This document shows positions 51,169 to 58,838 of a DNA stretch of 64,000 nucleotides, piece after piece; position 1 is the first letter of the stretch, and every line of letters starts with the position of its first letter. The stretch comes from Pseudomonadota bacterium (GTDB taxonomy: Bacteria > Pseudomonadota > Alphaproteobacteria > Sphingomonadales > Sphingomonadaceae), in NCBI GenBank assembly GCA_023400405.1, contig JAEXFD010000002.1:177758-241757 (forward strand). The letters are read 5' to 3'. Below the pieces are notes generated by a model, which was not told the origin of the DNA, made no database searches, and was given only the letters and a program-made list of their open reading frames with translations. A program made the position numbers and the translations under genes.

Positions 51169-51624
51169 TCAACTCAACCGGTCGATCGCCTCGGTATCCA
51201 GCCCGCCGGGGATGATCATCAGCGGCACGCTCAGCGTCCCCGCGTCCGCGCCGGCGAAGTGAGTCACCAGCGGCCCCGGCGTCCCGCTCGCCGCCGCGCC
51301 GAGCACGAGTGCCGCAATATCCGGATTCGCCGCCAGCATCTCGCGCACGATCTTGGGCCCGTCGCCCTCGCGCACCGTGATCGAGGGCTTGATCCCCGAT
51401 TCGGCGAACAGCGTCCCCGCCGCGCGTGCCACCAGGGCCTCGGCCCGCTGGCGGCCTTCTTCCTCGATCGTCGCCATCACGCCACCCCATTGGACGAATT
51501 CCTGCTGCGGCAGCAGCGCCAGGATCTCCACCGTGCCGCCGGTCTTCACCGCGCGCCGCGCGGCAAAGCGCAGCGCGATCTCGGCTTCGGGGCTTTCGTC
51601 GATCACGACCAGATAGGTGCGCAT
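51169..51624 (-). CDS. Universal stress protein
   Basis: 151 residues from ATG 51624 (MRTYLVVIDESPEAEIALRF), with AAAGAGG nine bases upstream. A Met three codons earlier directly abuts that site and is unlikely. The UspA fold is one domain with the ATP-binding G-2x-G-9x-G-like segment LGAAASGTPGPLVTHFAGAD. These proteins respond to stress, often by binding ATP. It is divergent from the E2 gene with a 129-base gap in which both promoters must lie. Confidence 0.88.
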   Translation of the reverse strand: MRTYLVVIDESPEAEIALRFAARRAVKTGGTVEILALLPQQEFVQWGGVMATIEEEGRQRAEALVARAAGTLFAESGIKPSITVREGDGPKIVREMLAANPDIAALVLGAAASGTPGPLVTHFAGADAGTLSVPLMIIPGGLDTEAIDRLS

Positions 51625-51753
51625 GGAATGCATCCTCTTTCCGTGCGTTGAGTGCCTTGCGATTGCCGTTACTGCAAGCGCATGTCTTGACCCGCTCGCG
51701 GCCCGGCGCAAAGAGGGCGCACGCTGACCACGCCTCCAACGACGGAACCCTTC

Positions 51754-53088
51754 ATGTCGATCGAAATCAAAATGCCGGCGCTTTCCCCGACGATGGAAGA
51801 GGGCACGCTCGCCAAGTGGCTCGTCAAGGAAGGCGACGTGGTCAAGTCCGGCGACCTGATGGCCGAGATCGAGACCGACAAGGCGACGATGGAATTCGAA
51901 GCGGTCGACGAAGGTACGATCGCGAAGATCCTGGTGCCCGAGGGCAGCGATAACGTGAAGGTCGGCACCGTGATCGCCGTGCTGGCAGGCGAAGGCGAAG
52001 ACGTCTCCTCCGCCGCCGCTTCAACCCCTCTCCCGGCGGGAGAGGGGCAAGGCGCGCAAGCGCCGCGGGGTGAGGGCGAGCGGGAAACCGCTCCGGCTCC
52101 AGCCCCGTCACCCTCACCCGTCGCCGCTGACGCGGCTCCCCCCTCTCCCAATGGGAGAGGGGAAGAAAGGGTCAAGGCCAGCCCGCTCGCCCGCCGCATC
52201 GCCGCCGAGAAGGGCGTCGATCTCTCCGGCGTCGCCGGTTCCGGCCCGAACGGCCGGATCGTCAAGGCCGACATCGAAGGCGCCCAGCCCGGTGCCGCAC
52301 CTGCCGCCCAGCCCAGCGCCGCCGCGTCCGCACCCGCCGCGACTCCGGCGCCCGCCGCCGCGCCCGCTGAGAACAAGCCGGTCTGGTGGGACGAATCGAT
52401 CCCGCACGAGGCCGAAAAGCTCTCGAACATCCGCAAGACGATCGCGCGCCGGCTCACCGAATCGAAGCAGACCGTCCCGCACATCTATCTCACCGTCGAT
52501 ATCCGGCTCGATGCGTTGCTCAAGCTGCGCGCCCAGCTCAACGAGGCGCTGGCGGGCCGTGGCGTGAAGCTTTCGGTCAACGATCTGCTGATCAAGGCGC
52601 TCGGCGTCGCGCTGGTCCAGGCGCCCAAGTGCAACGTCACCTATACCGGCGATCAGCTGATCAAATATAGCCGCGCCGACGTTTCGGTCGCAGTATCGAC
52701 GCCCACCGGGCTGATCACCCCGATCGTCCGCGATGCCGCGAACAAGAGCCCCTCGGCGATCTCGGCCGAGATGAAGGACCTTGCCGGCCGCGCGCGCGAA
52801 GGCAAGCTCCAGCCGCAGGAATATCAGGGCGGCACTGCCAGCCTCTCGAACATGGGCATGTATGGCATCAAGCAGTTCGAAGCGGTGATCAATCCGCCCC
52901 AGGGCATGATTATGGCGATCGGCGCGGGCGAGAAGCGGCCCTATGTGGTCGATGACGCGCTCGCCGTGGCGACGGTGATGAGCGCCACCGGCAGCTTCGA
53001 TCACCGCGCTATCGACGGAGCCGACGGCGCCGAGATGATGAAGATCTTCAAGGAACTGGTCGAATCGCCGATGGGGATGATCGCCTGA
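51754..53088 (+). CDS. pdhC: Pyruvate dehydrogenase E2, dihydrolipoamide acetyltransferase
   Basis: 444 residues. A lipoyl domain (1-80) carries Lys43 in ETDKATMEFE. The E3-binding domain is SPLARRIAAEKGVDLSGVAG, with GPNGRIVKADIEG, at about residues 147-175. The catalytic domain follows, with HxxxD in DHRAIDGADGAE near residue 415. Between the lipoyl and the E3-binding domain, residues about 91-136 are encoded by an in-frame palindromic repeat, an unusual linker source. The E1 subunits are not in the window. The gene heads an operon that ends with the E3 gene. The product transfers the acetyl group to CoA. Confidence 0.94.
   Translation: MSIEIKMPALSPTMEEGTLAKWLVKEGDVVKSGDLMAEIETDKATMEFEAVDEGTIAKILVPEGSDNVKVGTVIAVLAGEGEDVSSAAASTPLPAGEGQGAQAPRGEGERETAPAPAPSPSPVAADAAPPSPNGRGEERVKASPLARRIAAEKGVDLSGVAGSGPNGRIVKADIEGAQPGAAPAAQPSAAASAPAATPAPAAAPAENKPVWWDESIPHEAEKLSNIRKTIARRLTESKQTVPHIYLTVDIRLDALLKLRAQLNEALAGRGVKLSVNDLLIKALGVALVQAPKCNVTYTGDQLIKYSRADVSVAVSTPTGLITPIVRDAANKSPSAISAEMKDLAGRAREGKLQPQEYQGGTASLSNMGMYGIKQFEAVINPPQGMIMAIGAGEKRPYVVDDALAVATVMSATGSFDHRAIDGADGAEMMKIFKELVESPMGMIA
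52025..52162. repeat. Palindromic intergenic element embedded in frame in the E2 gene
   Basis: 138 bp, exactly 46 codons. It is bounded by perfect 10-bp hairpins CCCCTCTCCC (52025-52034 with 52038-52047; 52140-52149 with 52153-52162). The inner arms (GGGGTGAGGGCG near 52067-52078 and CACCCTCACCC near 52109-52119) match those of the intergenic element at 51029. The coding reading is Pro/Ala/Gly/Glu-rich and lies in the flexible linker. Confidence 0.85.
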
Positions 53089-53105
53089 GCCGGGGGAACG
53101 GGCCG

Positions 53106-53333
53106 ATGCGCGTCTTGATCGAAGTGGTGCATATCGCGATCGGGCTGATCGCCGCGACCCTGATCGCGACCGCGGCGGCCTGGTCCTATCCGCGCGCGAC
53201 CAACGACATCTGGCTGGTCGCCTATGTCTGCATGGTCGCGGTGGTGCTGATGGGAATCGAGCCGGTGCGCAAGGCCTTCGCGATCGACAAGGCGAAGCTC
53301 GCCCGGCGCGAGGAGCCGCGCGCCGATGGTTGA
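53106..53333 (+). CDS. Small membrane protein
   Basis: 75 residues with two predicted membrane helices (about 8-25 and 34-51: IAIGLIAATLIATAAAWSY and IWLVAYVCMVAVVLMGI) and a basic tail (KAKLARREEPRADG). It starts 17 bases after the E2 stop and overlaps the thioesterase by eight bases. I do not recognise the family. It is conserved-looking in an operon between two pyruvate dehydrogenase subunit genes, but any link to the complex is only positional. Confidence 0.65.
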   Translation: MRVLIEVVHIAIGLIAATLIATAAAWSYPRATNDIWLVAYVCMVAVVLMGIEPVRKAFAIDKAKLARREEPRADG

Positions 53334-53721
53334 GCAGGGCGCCGAACAGCCCACGACCCAGCCGGCGATCCGCGTCAGCACCATGCCGGCGGATGCGAAC
53401 GCCTATGGCGATATCTTCGGCGGCTGGCTGATGGGTCAGATGGACTTGGCGGCGGGCCTCGTCGCCGCGCGTCATTCGCGCGGGCGGGCCGTCACCATCG
53501 CGGTGGAAGGCATGAAGTTCCATGCGCCTGTATCGGTCGGCGACGAAGTTTCGGTCTATGCCGATCTCGTCAAGGTCGGCCGCACTTCGATGACGATCGA
53601 AGTTCAATCCTGGCGCCGCGCCCGCCACTCCGAGGAAAGCTGCCTCGTCACTCAGGCGCAGTTCGTCTTCGTCGCGGTCGACGAGAACAAGCGCCCCCGG
53701 CCGATTGAGCAGGCGGCGTGA
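53326..53721 (+). CDS. Acyl-CoA thioesterase, YciA-like hotdog fold
   Basis: 131 residues. MPADANAYGDIFGGWLMGQMD is the family motif with the catalytic Asp in the hotdog helix region, and TIAVEGMKFHAPVSVGDEVS follows. YciA-type enzymes hydrolyse short to medium acyl-CoA. As part of the pyruvate dehydrogenase operon it could balance acetyl-CoA or related esters. It overlaps the previous gene by eight bases and the next by four (GTGA). Confidence 0.88.
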   Translation: MVEQGAEQPTTQPAIRVSTMPADANAYGDIFGGWLMGQMDLAAGLVAARHSRGRAVTIAVEGMKFHAPVSVGDEVSVYADLVKVGRTSMTIEVQSWRRARHSEESCLVTQAQFVFVAVDENKRPRPIEQAA

Positions 53722-53978
53722 GCTTCGATCAGGACAAATGGTGGCGCAAGCAATTCGCACGCCTTCTTCGTTTGGAGACGCAGGGCCGCGATCCTCGTTC
53801 GCTTGAAGATCGGTGGCTTTTGCTGGCTTCCCGAACTTGGGGCGACAAGCGCTGGACGGTGTCCTTCGAAGTCCCGATCCCTATCTATCATGTGCTTGAT
53901 GACGCGGACGTGCGGTCGAAAGACCGCCGTTATGCGGAGCATCAGTGGCAAGTTGCCTCGGAGTGGTTGAATGGCTGA
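53718..53978 (+). CDS. Hypothetical protein of the pdhC-lpdA operon
   Basis: 86 residues from GTG 53718. It is Trp-rich (QDKWWRKQFARLLRLE, RTWGDKRWTVSFE, EWLNG) and basic. No signal peptide or membrane segment is visible. Its stop overlaps the E3 gene start by eight bases. GC at third positions is lower here than in its neighbours (codons such as CTT, GAT, TTT), so the gene may have been acquired or may evolve faster. I do not recognise the family. Confidence 0.6.
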   Translation: MSFDQDKWWRKQFARLLRLETQGRDPRSLEDRWLLLASRTWGDKRWTVSFEVPIPIYHVLDDADVRSKDRRYAEHQWQVASEWLNG

Positions 53979-55371
53979 ATCCTATGACGTGATCGTGCTC
54001 GGCTCGGGACCGGGGGGCTATGTCGCGGCGATCCGCGCGGCGCAGCTCGGGCTCAAGACCGCGATCGTCGAGCGCGAGCTGCTGGGCGGCATCTGCCTCA
54101 ACTGGGGCTGCATCCCCACCAAGGCGCTGCTCCGCTCGGCCGAAATCTTCCACTTCATGCAGCACGCCAAGGATTACGGCCTGGCGGCGGAGAAGATCAG
54201 CGCCGATCTCGATGCGGTGGTCAAGCGCTCGCGCGGGGTCGCCAAGCAGCTCAATCAGGGCGTCACGCACCTGATGAAGAAGAACAAGATCGCCGTGCAC
54301 ATGGGCACCGGCGCGCTCACCGCGAAGGGCAAGCTCACCGTCACGGCGGCCGACGGCAAGAAGACCGAGCTCGAGGGGAAGAACGTCATCCTCGCCACCG
54401 GCGCGCGCGCCCGCGACCTGCCAAACCTGCCGGCGGACGGCAACAAGGTGTGGACCTATCGCCACGCGATGACGCCCAAGGAGATGCCGAGCAAGCTGCT
54501 GGTCATCGGCTCGGGCGCGATCGGCATCGAATTCGCGAGCTTCTACAACGACATGGGTGCCGAGGTGACGGTGGTCGAGATGCTCGACCGGATCGTTCCC
54601 GTCGAGGACAAGGATATCTCCGCGCATCTGGAGAAGGCGCTGACCAAGCAGGGGATGAAGATCCTCACGAGCGCGAAGATCGAGAAGATCGCCGCCGATG
54701 TCTCGGGCGTGAAGGCGACGATCACGGCCAAGGACGGCAAGGCGATCGACGGCCAGTTCAGCCATGTCATCGTCGCGACCGGCATCGTGCCGAACACCGA
54801 GGGGCTGGGCCTCAAGGAACTCGGCGTGAAGATGAACGAGCGCGGCTTCCTCGAAACCGACGCGGCGTGCCGCACCAATGTCGAGGGCCTCTACGCGATC
54901 GGCGACATCACCGCGCCGCCCTGGCTGGCGCACAAGGCGAGCCATGAAGGCGTGATCGCCGCCGAGGCGATCGCCGGCAAGCATCCCCACGCGATGGACC
55001 CGCGCAACATCCCGGGCTGCACCTATTGCCACCCGCAGATCGCCAGCGTCGGGCTCACCGAGGCGAAGGCGAAGGAAGCGGGCTATGAGGTCAAGGTCGG
55101 CAACTTCCCCTTCATCGGCAACGGCAAGGCGATCGCGCTCGGCGAGCCGGAGGGCTTCGTGAAGACGGTGTTCGACGCCAAGACCGGCGAGCTGCTCGGC
55201 GCGCACATGATCGGCGCGGAAGTGACCGAGATGATCCAGGGCTATACGATCGGCAAGACGCTGGAGACCACCGAGGCCGAGCTGATCGAGACGGTGTTCC
55301 CGCACCCGACGATCAGCGAGACGATGCACGAAAGCGTCCTCGCCGCGTTCGGCCGGGTAATCCACATCTAG
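53971..55371 (+). CDS. lpdA: Dihydrolipoyl dehydrogenase (E3)
   Basis: 466 residues. The FAD motif is VIVLGSGPGGYVAAIRAA, the redox-active Cys pair is Cys42/Cys47 in GGICLNWGCIPTK, the NAD motif is LLVIGSGAIGIEFASFY, and the C-terminal His-Glu dyad is FPHPTISETMHE. It reoxidises E2-bound lipoamide. Placement at the end of the E2 operon suggests that it serves the pyruvate complex; a separate copy for 2-oxoglutarate dehydrogenase is probable elsewhere. Confidence 0.97.
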   Translation: MAESYDVIVLGSGPGGYVAAIRAAQLGLKTAIVERELLGGICLNWGCIPTKALLRSAEIFHFMQHAKDYGLAAEKISADLDAVVKRSRGVAKQLNQGVTHLMKKNKIAVHMGTGALTAKGKLTVTAADGKKTELEGKNVILATGARARDLPNLPADGNKVWTYRHAMTPKEMPSKLLVIGSGAIGIEFASFYNDMGAEVTVVEMLDRIVPVEDKDISAHLEKALTKQGMKILTSAKIEKIAADVSGVKATITAKDGKAIDGQFSHVIVATGIVPNTEGLGLKELGVKMNERGFLETDAACRTNVEGLYAIGDITAPPWLAHKASHEGVIAAEAIAGKHPHAMDPRNIPGCTYCHPQIASVGLTEAKAKEAGYEVKVGNFPFIGNGKAIALGEPEGFVKTVFDAKTGELLGAHMIGAEVTEMIQGYTIGKTLETTEAELIETVFPHPTISETMHESVLAAFGRVIHI

Positions 55372-55432
55372 GCGTGCGCATCGCGATTTGCCGCGTATAG
55401 TGGGCGCACCATCTCGCCCAGGGGGAGGCGCC

Positions 55433-55822
55433 ATGCGTTCGGTGAAGCTTGCGTTCGGACTTCTGGCCGCGATCCTGCCGGTCGCCTATTGCGGCTATCT
55501 CTTCTTCTACTTTCTCGGGACGGGCCAGTCGCCGGGCGCCATCGGCACCAGCGGGCTCGGCCCGACCCTGCTTGGGCTCGGCGCGATCGGGCTGCTGCTG
55601 TTGATCCCGCTGGTGTTCAGGCTGCTGAAGCTCGTCACCGGTTCGGGAGCGGCGCGCACAGCGGTTCCCGATTCGGAGACGGAGAGCAGCTTTGACCCGG
55701 ATGCCGTGATCGCGCGCTACCTAGAACGCCGGGCGGCCGAGGGATACCCGCCGCCGCAACCAGAGAGTTCGACGACCGGCGCCGCGCCGGAGCGCCCCGT
55801 TTTCGGTCGCAAGCCGGGATGA
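55433..55822 (+). CDS. Small membrane protein of unknown function
   Basis: 129 residues from ATG 55433, which has GGGGGAGG upstream. Two membrane helices (about residues 7-27, FGLLAAILPVAYCGYLFFYF; and 43-63, LLGLGAIGLLLLIPLVF) are followed by a soluble Pro/Ser-rich tail that contains a short acidic, amphipathic stretch (DPDAVIARYLERRAAEG). I do not recognise the family. It stands just before the GT-C-like gene and could be one unit with it. Confidence 0.65.
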   Translation: MRSVKLAFGLLAAILPVAYCGYLFFYFLGTGQSPGAIGTSGLGPTLLGLGAIGLLLLIPLVFRLLKLVTGSGAARTAVPDSETESSFDPDAVIARYLERRAAEGYPPPQPESSTTGAAPERPVFGRKPG

Positions 55823-55877
55823 TCGCGACCATGTCTTGTGATCGGCTGCCGCCGCTCGCGGCGCCGGAGACTGCGAC

Positions 55878-57296
55878 ATGAGCGACTCGCGTGCATCGCT
55901 GGTCTTTCGTATTGTCGCGGCGCTGCTCGGCGTCGGCGTAACGCTGTTCTTCTGGCCGGGCGTCGCGATGTACGACAGCGTCGCGCAATATATGCAGGTG
56001 GTCACCGGCCACTATTATGACTGGCACCCGCCCGTCATGGCGCGGCTCTGGTCGTTGTTCAGCGCGGCCGGCTGGCGCGGGCAGGCGCCGATGTTCCTGC
56101 TGCAGACGCTGCTTTACTGGCTTGGGCTGGGGCTGCTTGCGGCCGCGCTTGCTCGGCAGGGGGCAAGGATCGCGGCGTCGGCCGTGCTCGTGCTCGGGCT
56201 CTGGCCTCCCTTTCTCGGTTGGAATGCGGCGGTTCTCAAGGACGTCCAGATGGCGACGGCGATGCTGGCTGCCACGGGGCTCGTCGCCTGGGAGCGGCTC
56301 GATGGCCGGCCGCTCGGGATCCCTGTCGCCGTCGCGGTACTCGTGCTCCTCGTCTATGCCATGCTCGTGCGGGTCAATGCGGTTTTCGCCGCGGCGCCGC
56401 TCGCAGTGGGCCTGTTCGCGCCCTGGCGCTGGGACCGGTGGATCTCTCGTTTCGCACTGGTGGGCGCGGTGGCGATCGCGGTCCTGGCGATATCGCCGGT
56501 GGTCAATCACGGGCTGTTCGGCGCGCGGCAGACGGGGGTCGAGACGACGCAGCCCATCTTCGACATGGCCGGAATCGCGCACCGGGCGGGACCCGACTCG
56601 GTGCCGCTGATCCCGCCGGCGATGTGGCACAAGCTTGAGGCGGAGCGTTGTCACTCATCGGTGCTGTGGGACATTTTCTCGGCCGGGATGCGCTGCGATG
56701 CGATCCAGAAGAACCTGGAGGGCAAGCCGAACGCCGCCGTCTTCGCCGGCTGGACGCGCGCGATCCGCGAGCACCCCGTCGCTTATGCCGAGCACCGGAT
56801 ATCGCACTGGAACGCGACGATGCGTTGGTTCGTGCCCTGGCACTTCCCGCAGGCCGTGCCCCAGGCGGAGTCCGAACCCAACGATCTCGGCCTGGGGTCG
56901 CCCCCCGCGCGAGTGGCGGTGTTCGACGGGATCGCGGGATGGTTTGCCAACAGCCCGCTGGGCTCGCCGATTCTCGCCTTGGCGGTGGCGCTGGCAGTGC
57001 TTGCCCTGGCGCGGCCTGCGCAGAGCGCGGCGCACGCGCTTGCCGTCCCGCTGGCGCTGTCAGCCGCGGCGATGGAATTCAGCTTCCTGGTCATCAGCAT
57101 TGCCGGCGACTGGCGCTATCACCTCTGGTCGATGATCGCGGCATGGCTGTCGGCGATCCTGCTGCTCACGCGGCCGGTGTCGCGCCGCGCCGCCGGCATC
57201 GCGCTGGCCGGCGTGCTGCTCGTTGCAGTCACCGGTCTGGCCGCCCGCCTCGCGCTGCCACAGGTGGGAGACGATTATGACGCGCTCGTCCGCTGA
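55878..57296 (+). CDS. Polytopic membrane protein, GT-C glycosyltransferase-like
   Basis: 472 residues with at least nine membrane helices. The first outside loop reads MYDSVAQYMQVVTGHYYDWH, then PPVM, with an acidic residue and the HP/PP pair typical of GT-C enzymes that take polyprenyl-phosphate sugars. A large periplasmic part (about 225-330) interrupts the helices. It resembles the DUF6020-like set but I cannot name the donor or acceptor. It overlaps the DUF3140 gene by 20 bases. Glycosylation is inferred only from topology and the first loop. Confidence 0.6.
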   Translation: MSDSRASLVFRIVAALLGVGVTLFFWPGVAMYDSVAQYMQVVTGHYYDWHPPVMARLWSLFSAAGWRGQAPMFLLQTLLYWLGLGLLAAALARQGARIAASAVLVLGLWPPFLGWNAAVLKDVQMATAMLAATGLVAWERLDGRPLGIPVAVAVLVLLVYAMLVRVNAVFAAAPLAVGLFAPWRWDRWISRFALVGAVAIAVLAISPVVNHGLFGARQTGVETTQPIFDMAGIAHRAGPDSVPLIPPAMWHKLEAERCHSSVLWDIFSAGMRCDAIQKNLEGKPNAAVFAGWTRAIREHPVAYAEHRISHWNATMRWFVPWHFPQAVPQAESEPNDLGLGSPPARVAVFDGIAGWFANSPLGSPILALAVALAVLALARPAQSAAHALAVPLALSAAAMEFSFLVISIAGDWRYHLWSMIAAWLSAILLLTRPVSRRAAGIALAGVLLVAVTGLAARLALPQVGDDYDALVR

Positions 57297-57633
57297 TGGC
57301 GACGATCACGATCGGGTATGGCGGAACTTCCGCGAGGCGGTGAACATGGCACCGGCCGAAATTGAGGCGTGGCTCGAAACCGAGGAGAGCCGCAAGGTCG
57401 GCTTCAAGCGCGACGGCGGCGAGAGCGTCGGGCACGCGTCCGGGCGGCGCATCGTTGCGATCCTGCGCAGCAGGAAGGCTGACCTCGACGGCAGCGACTT
57501 CGCCCATATGCGCAAGGTCGTCGGCTATGTGCGGCGTCACCTCGCACAGGGCCCGCATGAAGAATTCAAGATTCCGACCTCGCGCTGGCGCTATTCGCTA
57601 ATGAACTGGGGGCATGATCCGCTCAAGGATTGA
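57277..57633 (+). CDS. DUF3140-like protein
   Basis: 118 residues from ATG 57277, with GGGAGACGATT upstream. DDHDRVWRNFREAVNMAPAE, then IEAWLETEESRKVGFKRDG, ESVGHASGRRIVAILRSRKA, DLDGSDFAHMRKVVGYVRRH and WRYSLMNWGHDPL match the DUF3140 pattern. It is a soluble helical protein; homologues are widely distributed and unstudied, with a role in DNA or nucleotide binding suggested only by basic surface. The start overlaps the preceding gene. Confidence 0.75.
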   Translation: MTRSSADGDDHDRVWRNFREAVNMAPAEIEAWLETEESRKVGFKRDGGESVGHASGRRIVAILRSRKADLDGSDFAHMRKVVGYVRRHLAQGPHEEFKIPTSRWRYSLMNWGHDPLKD

Positions 57634-57729
57634 GCGGCTAACCCATGTTGGAAAAAGGGAAATTCGGCGCGACGGGCGGAACGGCGGGGATGGAGCGCGC
57701 GTTGGACCGGCTCCAGAGGAGGAGCCTGC

Positions 57730-58332
57730 ATGAACAAGTATTTCTTCGCGCTGGGCCTGGGTCCGGCAATCGCACTCGGCGCGTGCGGCAATCCCACGAA
57801 CGACACCACGGCGAGTGCCGAGAATGTCGTGAGCACCGATGCCATGGCGTCGAGCAATGCGATGGACGCCAATCTGATGAGCGGCAACGCCACCGACCCC
57901 GCCGCCATGGCCATGACCGGCAAGCAGTTCGCCGACACGGCCGCCGCCAGCGACGCCTACGAGATCGCCGCCGGCAAGCTCGCCCAGCAAAAGGCCGCGA
58001 GCCAGGCGCTGAAGGACTTCGGCGCGATGATGGTCAAGAACCACACCGAATCGACTGCCAAGCTGAAGGAAGCGGCGGGCAAGGCCGCCCCCGCGATCAC
58101 GCCGGACCCGAAGCTCACCGACGAGCAGGAGGCCAATCTCGCCACGCTCAATTCGGCCACCGGCGCCGATTTCGACAATGCCTACAAGACGCAGCAGCTC
58201 GCCGCGCACCAGAAGGCGCTCGCCGCGATGCAGGGCTATGCCGAAAGTGGCGACGTCCCGTCGCTCAAGACCTTCGCTACAGACACGTCGAAGGTCGTCC
58301 AGATGCACCTGGACAAGATCCAGTCGATGTAA
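57730..58332 (+). CDS. DUF4142 family lipoprotein
   Basis: 200 residues. The lipobox is IALGACGNPT. A Ser/Ala/Met-rich low-complexity linker (residues 25-62) leads to the DUF4142 domain, a four-helix bundle: FADTAAASDAYEIAAGKLAQ, FGAMMVKNHTESTAKLKE, FDNAYKTQQLAAHQKALAAM. DUF4142 proteins share the ferritin-like bundle outline but lack clear metal ligands here. It is an envelope protein of unknown role. SD AGGAGG lies nine bases before the ATG. Confidence 0.85.
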   Translation: MNKYFFALGLGPAIALGACGNPTNDTTASAENVVSTDAMASSNAMDANLMSGNATDPAAMAMTGKQFADTAAASDAYEIAAGKLAQQKAASQALKDFGAMMVKNHTESTAKLKEAAGKAAPAITPDPKLTDEQEANLATLNSATGADFDNAYKTQQLAAHQKALAAMQGYAESGDVPSLKTFATDTSKVVQMHLDKIQSM

Positions 58333-58340
58333 GCTTCAGG

Positions 58341-58362
58341 GGCGCGCTCCACAGGGCGCGCC
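58341..58362. terminator. Hairpin between convergent genes
   Basis: GGCGCGC (58341-58347) pairs with GCGCGCC (58356-58362) around an 8-base loop. It lies nine bases from the DUF4142 stop and eight from the bactofilin stop. There is no T-run, so termination would be weak. Confidence 0.4.
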
Positions 58363-58370
58363 TCGCTGAC

Positions 58371-58835
58371 TCAGGCCGCCTGTTCGGCGACCGGCGCGAT
58401 CTCGACCGGCCTGGGACCGGAAATCGCAGCCGCCGACGCGGCGCTCATATGCTTGAGGCGGCCGTCGACATGGCCGCCATTCTCGATCGTGATTGTCTCA
58501 TATTCGACGTCGCCGGTGATCCGCGCCGATCGCTCCACCGTGAGCTGCTTGATCCGCACCGAGCCTTCGATCGTGCCGGCGATCCGCGCGACATCGGCGC
58601 TGACATTGCCGAAGATCTGGCTGTCGGCGCCCTGGGCAAGCGTCGCGCAGGCGACATCGCCCTCGACGCGCCCGTCGATGTGCAGGTCGGCCGTCGCGTG
58701 GACATTGCCCACGATCGCCATGTCGGGGCCCAGCACCGAGAACATGCCGCGCTTGCCGTTGCCGGGCAGCGGAGCCATGGCAGGCGCGCTGGCCCGATCG
58801 TCCCGAGCGCGACCGCGGTTATTGCCGTTGAACAT
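58371..58835 (-). CDS. Bactofilin
   Basis: 154 residues. The bactofilin domain at about residues 38-130 is a right-handed beta-helix of short repeats: VGNVHATADLHIDGRVEGDV, VSADVARIAGTIEGSVRIKQ, ITGDVEYETITIENGGHVDG. Disordered N- and C-terminal tails flank it. Bactofilins polymerise without nucleotide into filaments at the membrane and shape the cell or localise wall enzymes. No M23 peptidase gene is adjacent, in contrast to common arrangements. It follows a membrane protein gene by three bases and is probably co-transcribed with it. Confidence 0.93.
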   Translation of the reverse strand: MFNGNNRGRARDDRASAPAMAPLPGNGKRGMFSVLGPDMAIVGNVHATADLHIDGRVEGDVACATLAQGADSQIFGNVSADVARIAGTIEGSVRIKQLTVERSARITGDVEYETITIENGGHVDGRLKHMSAASAAAISGPRPVEIAPVAEQAA

Positions 58836-58838
58836 GCG

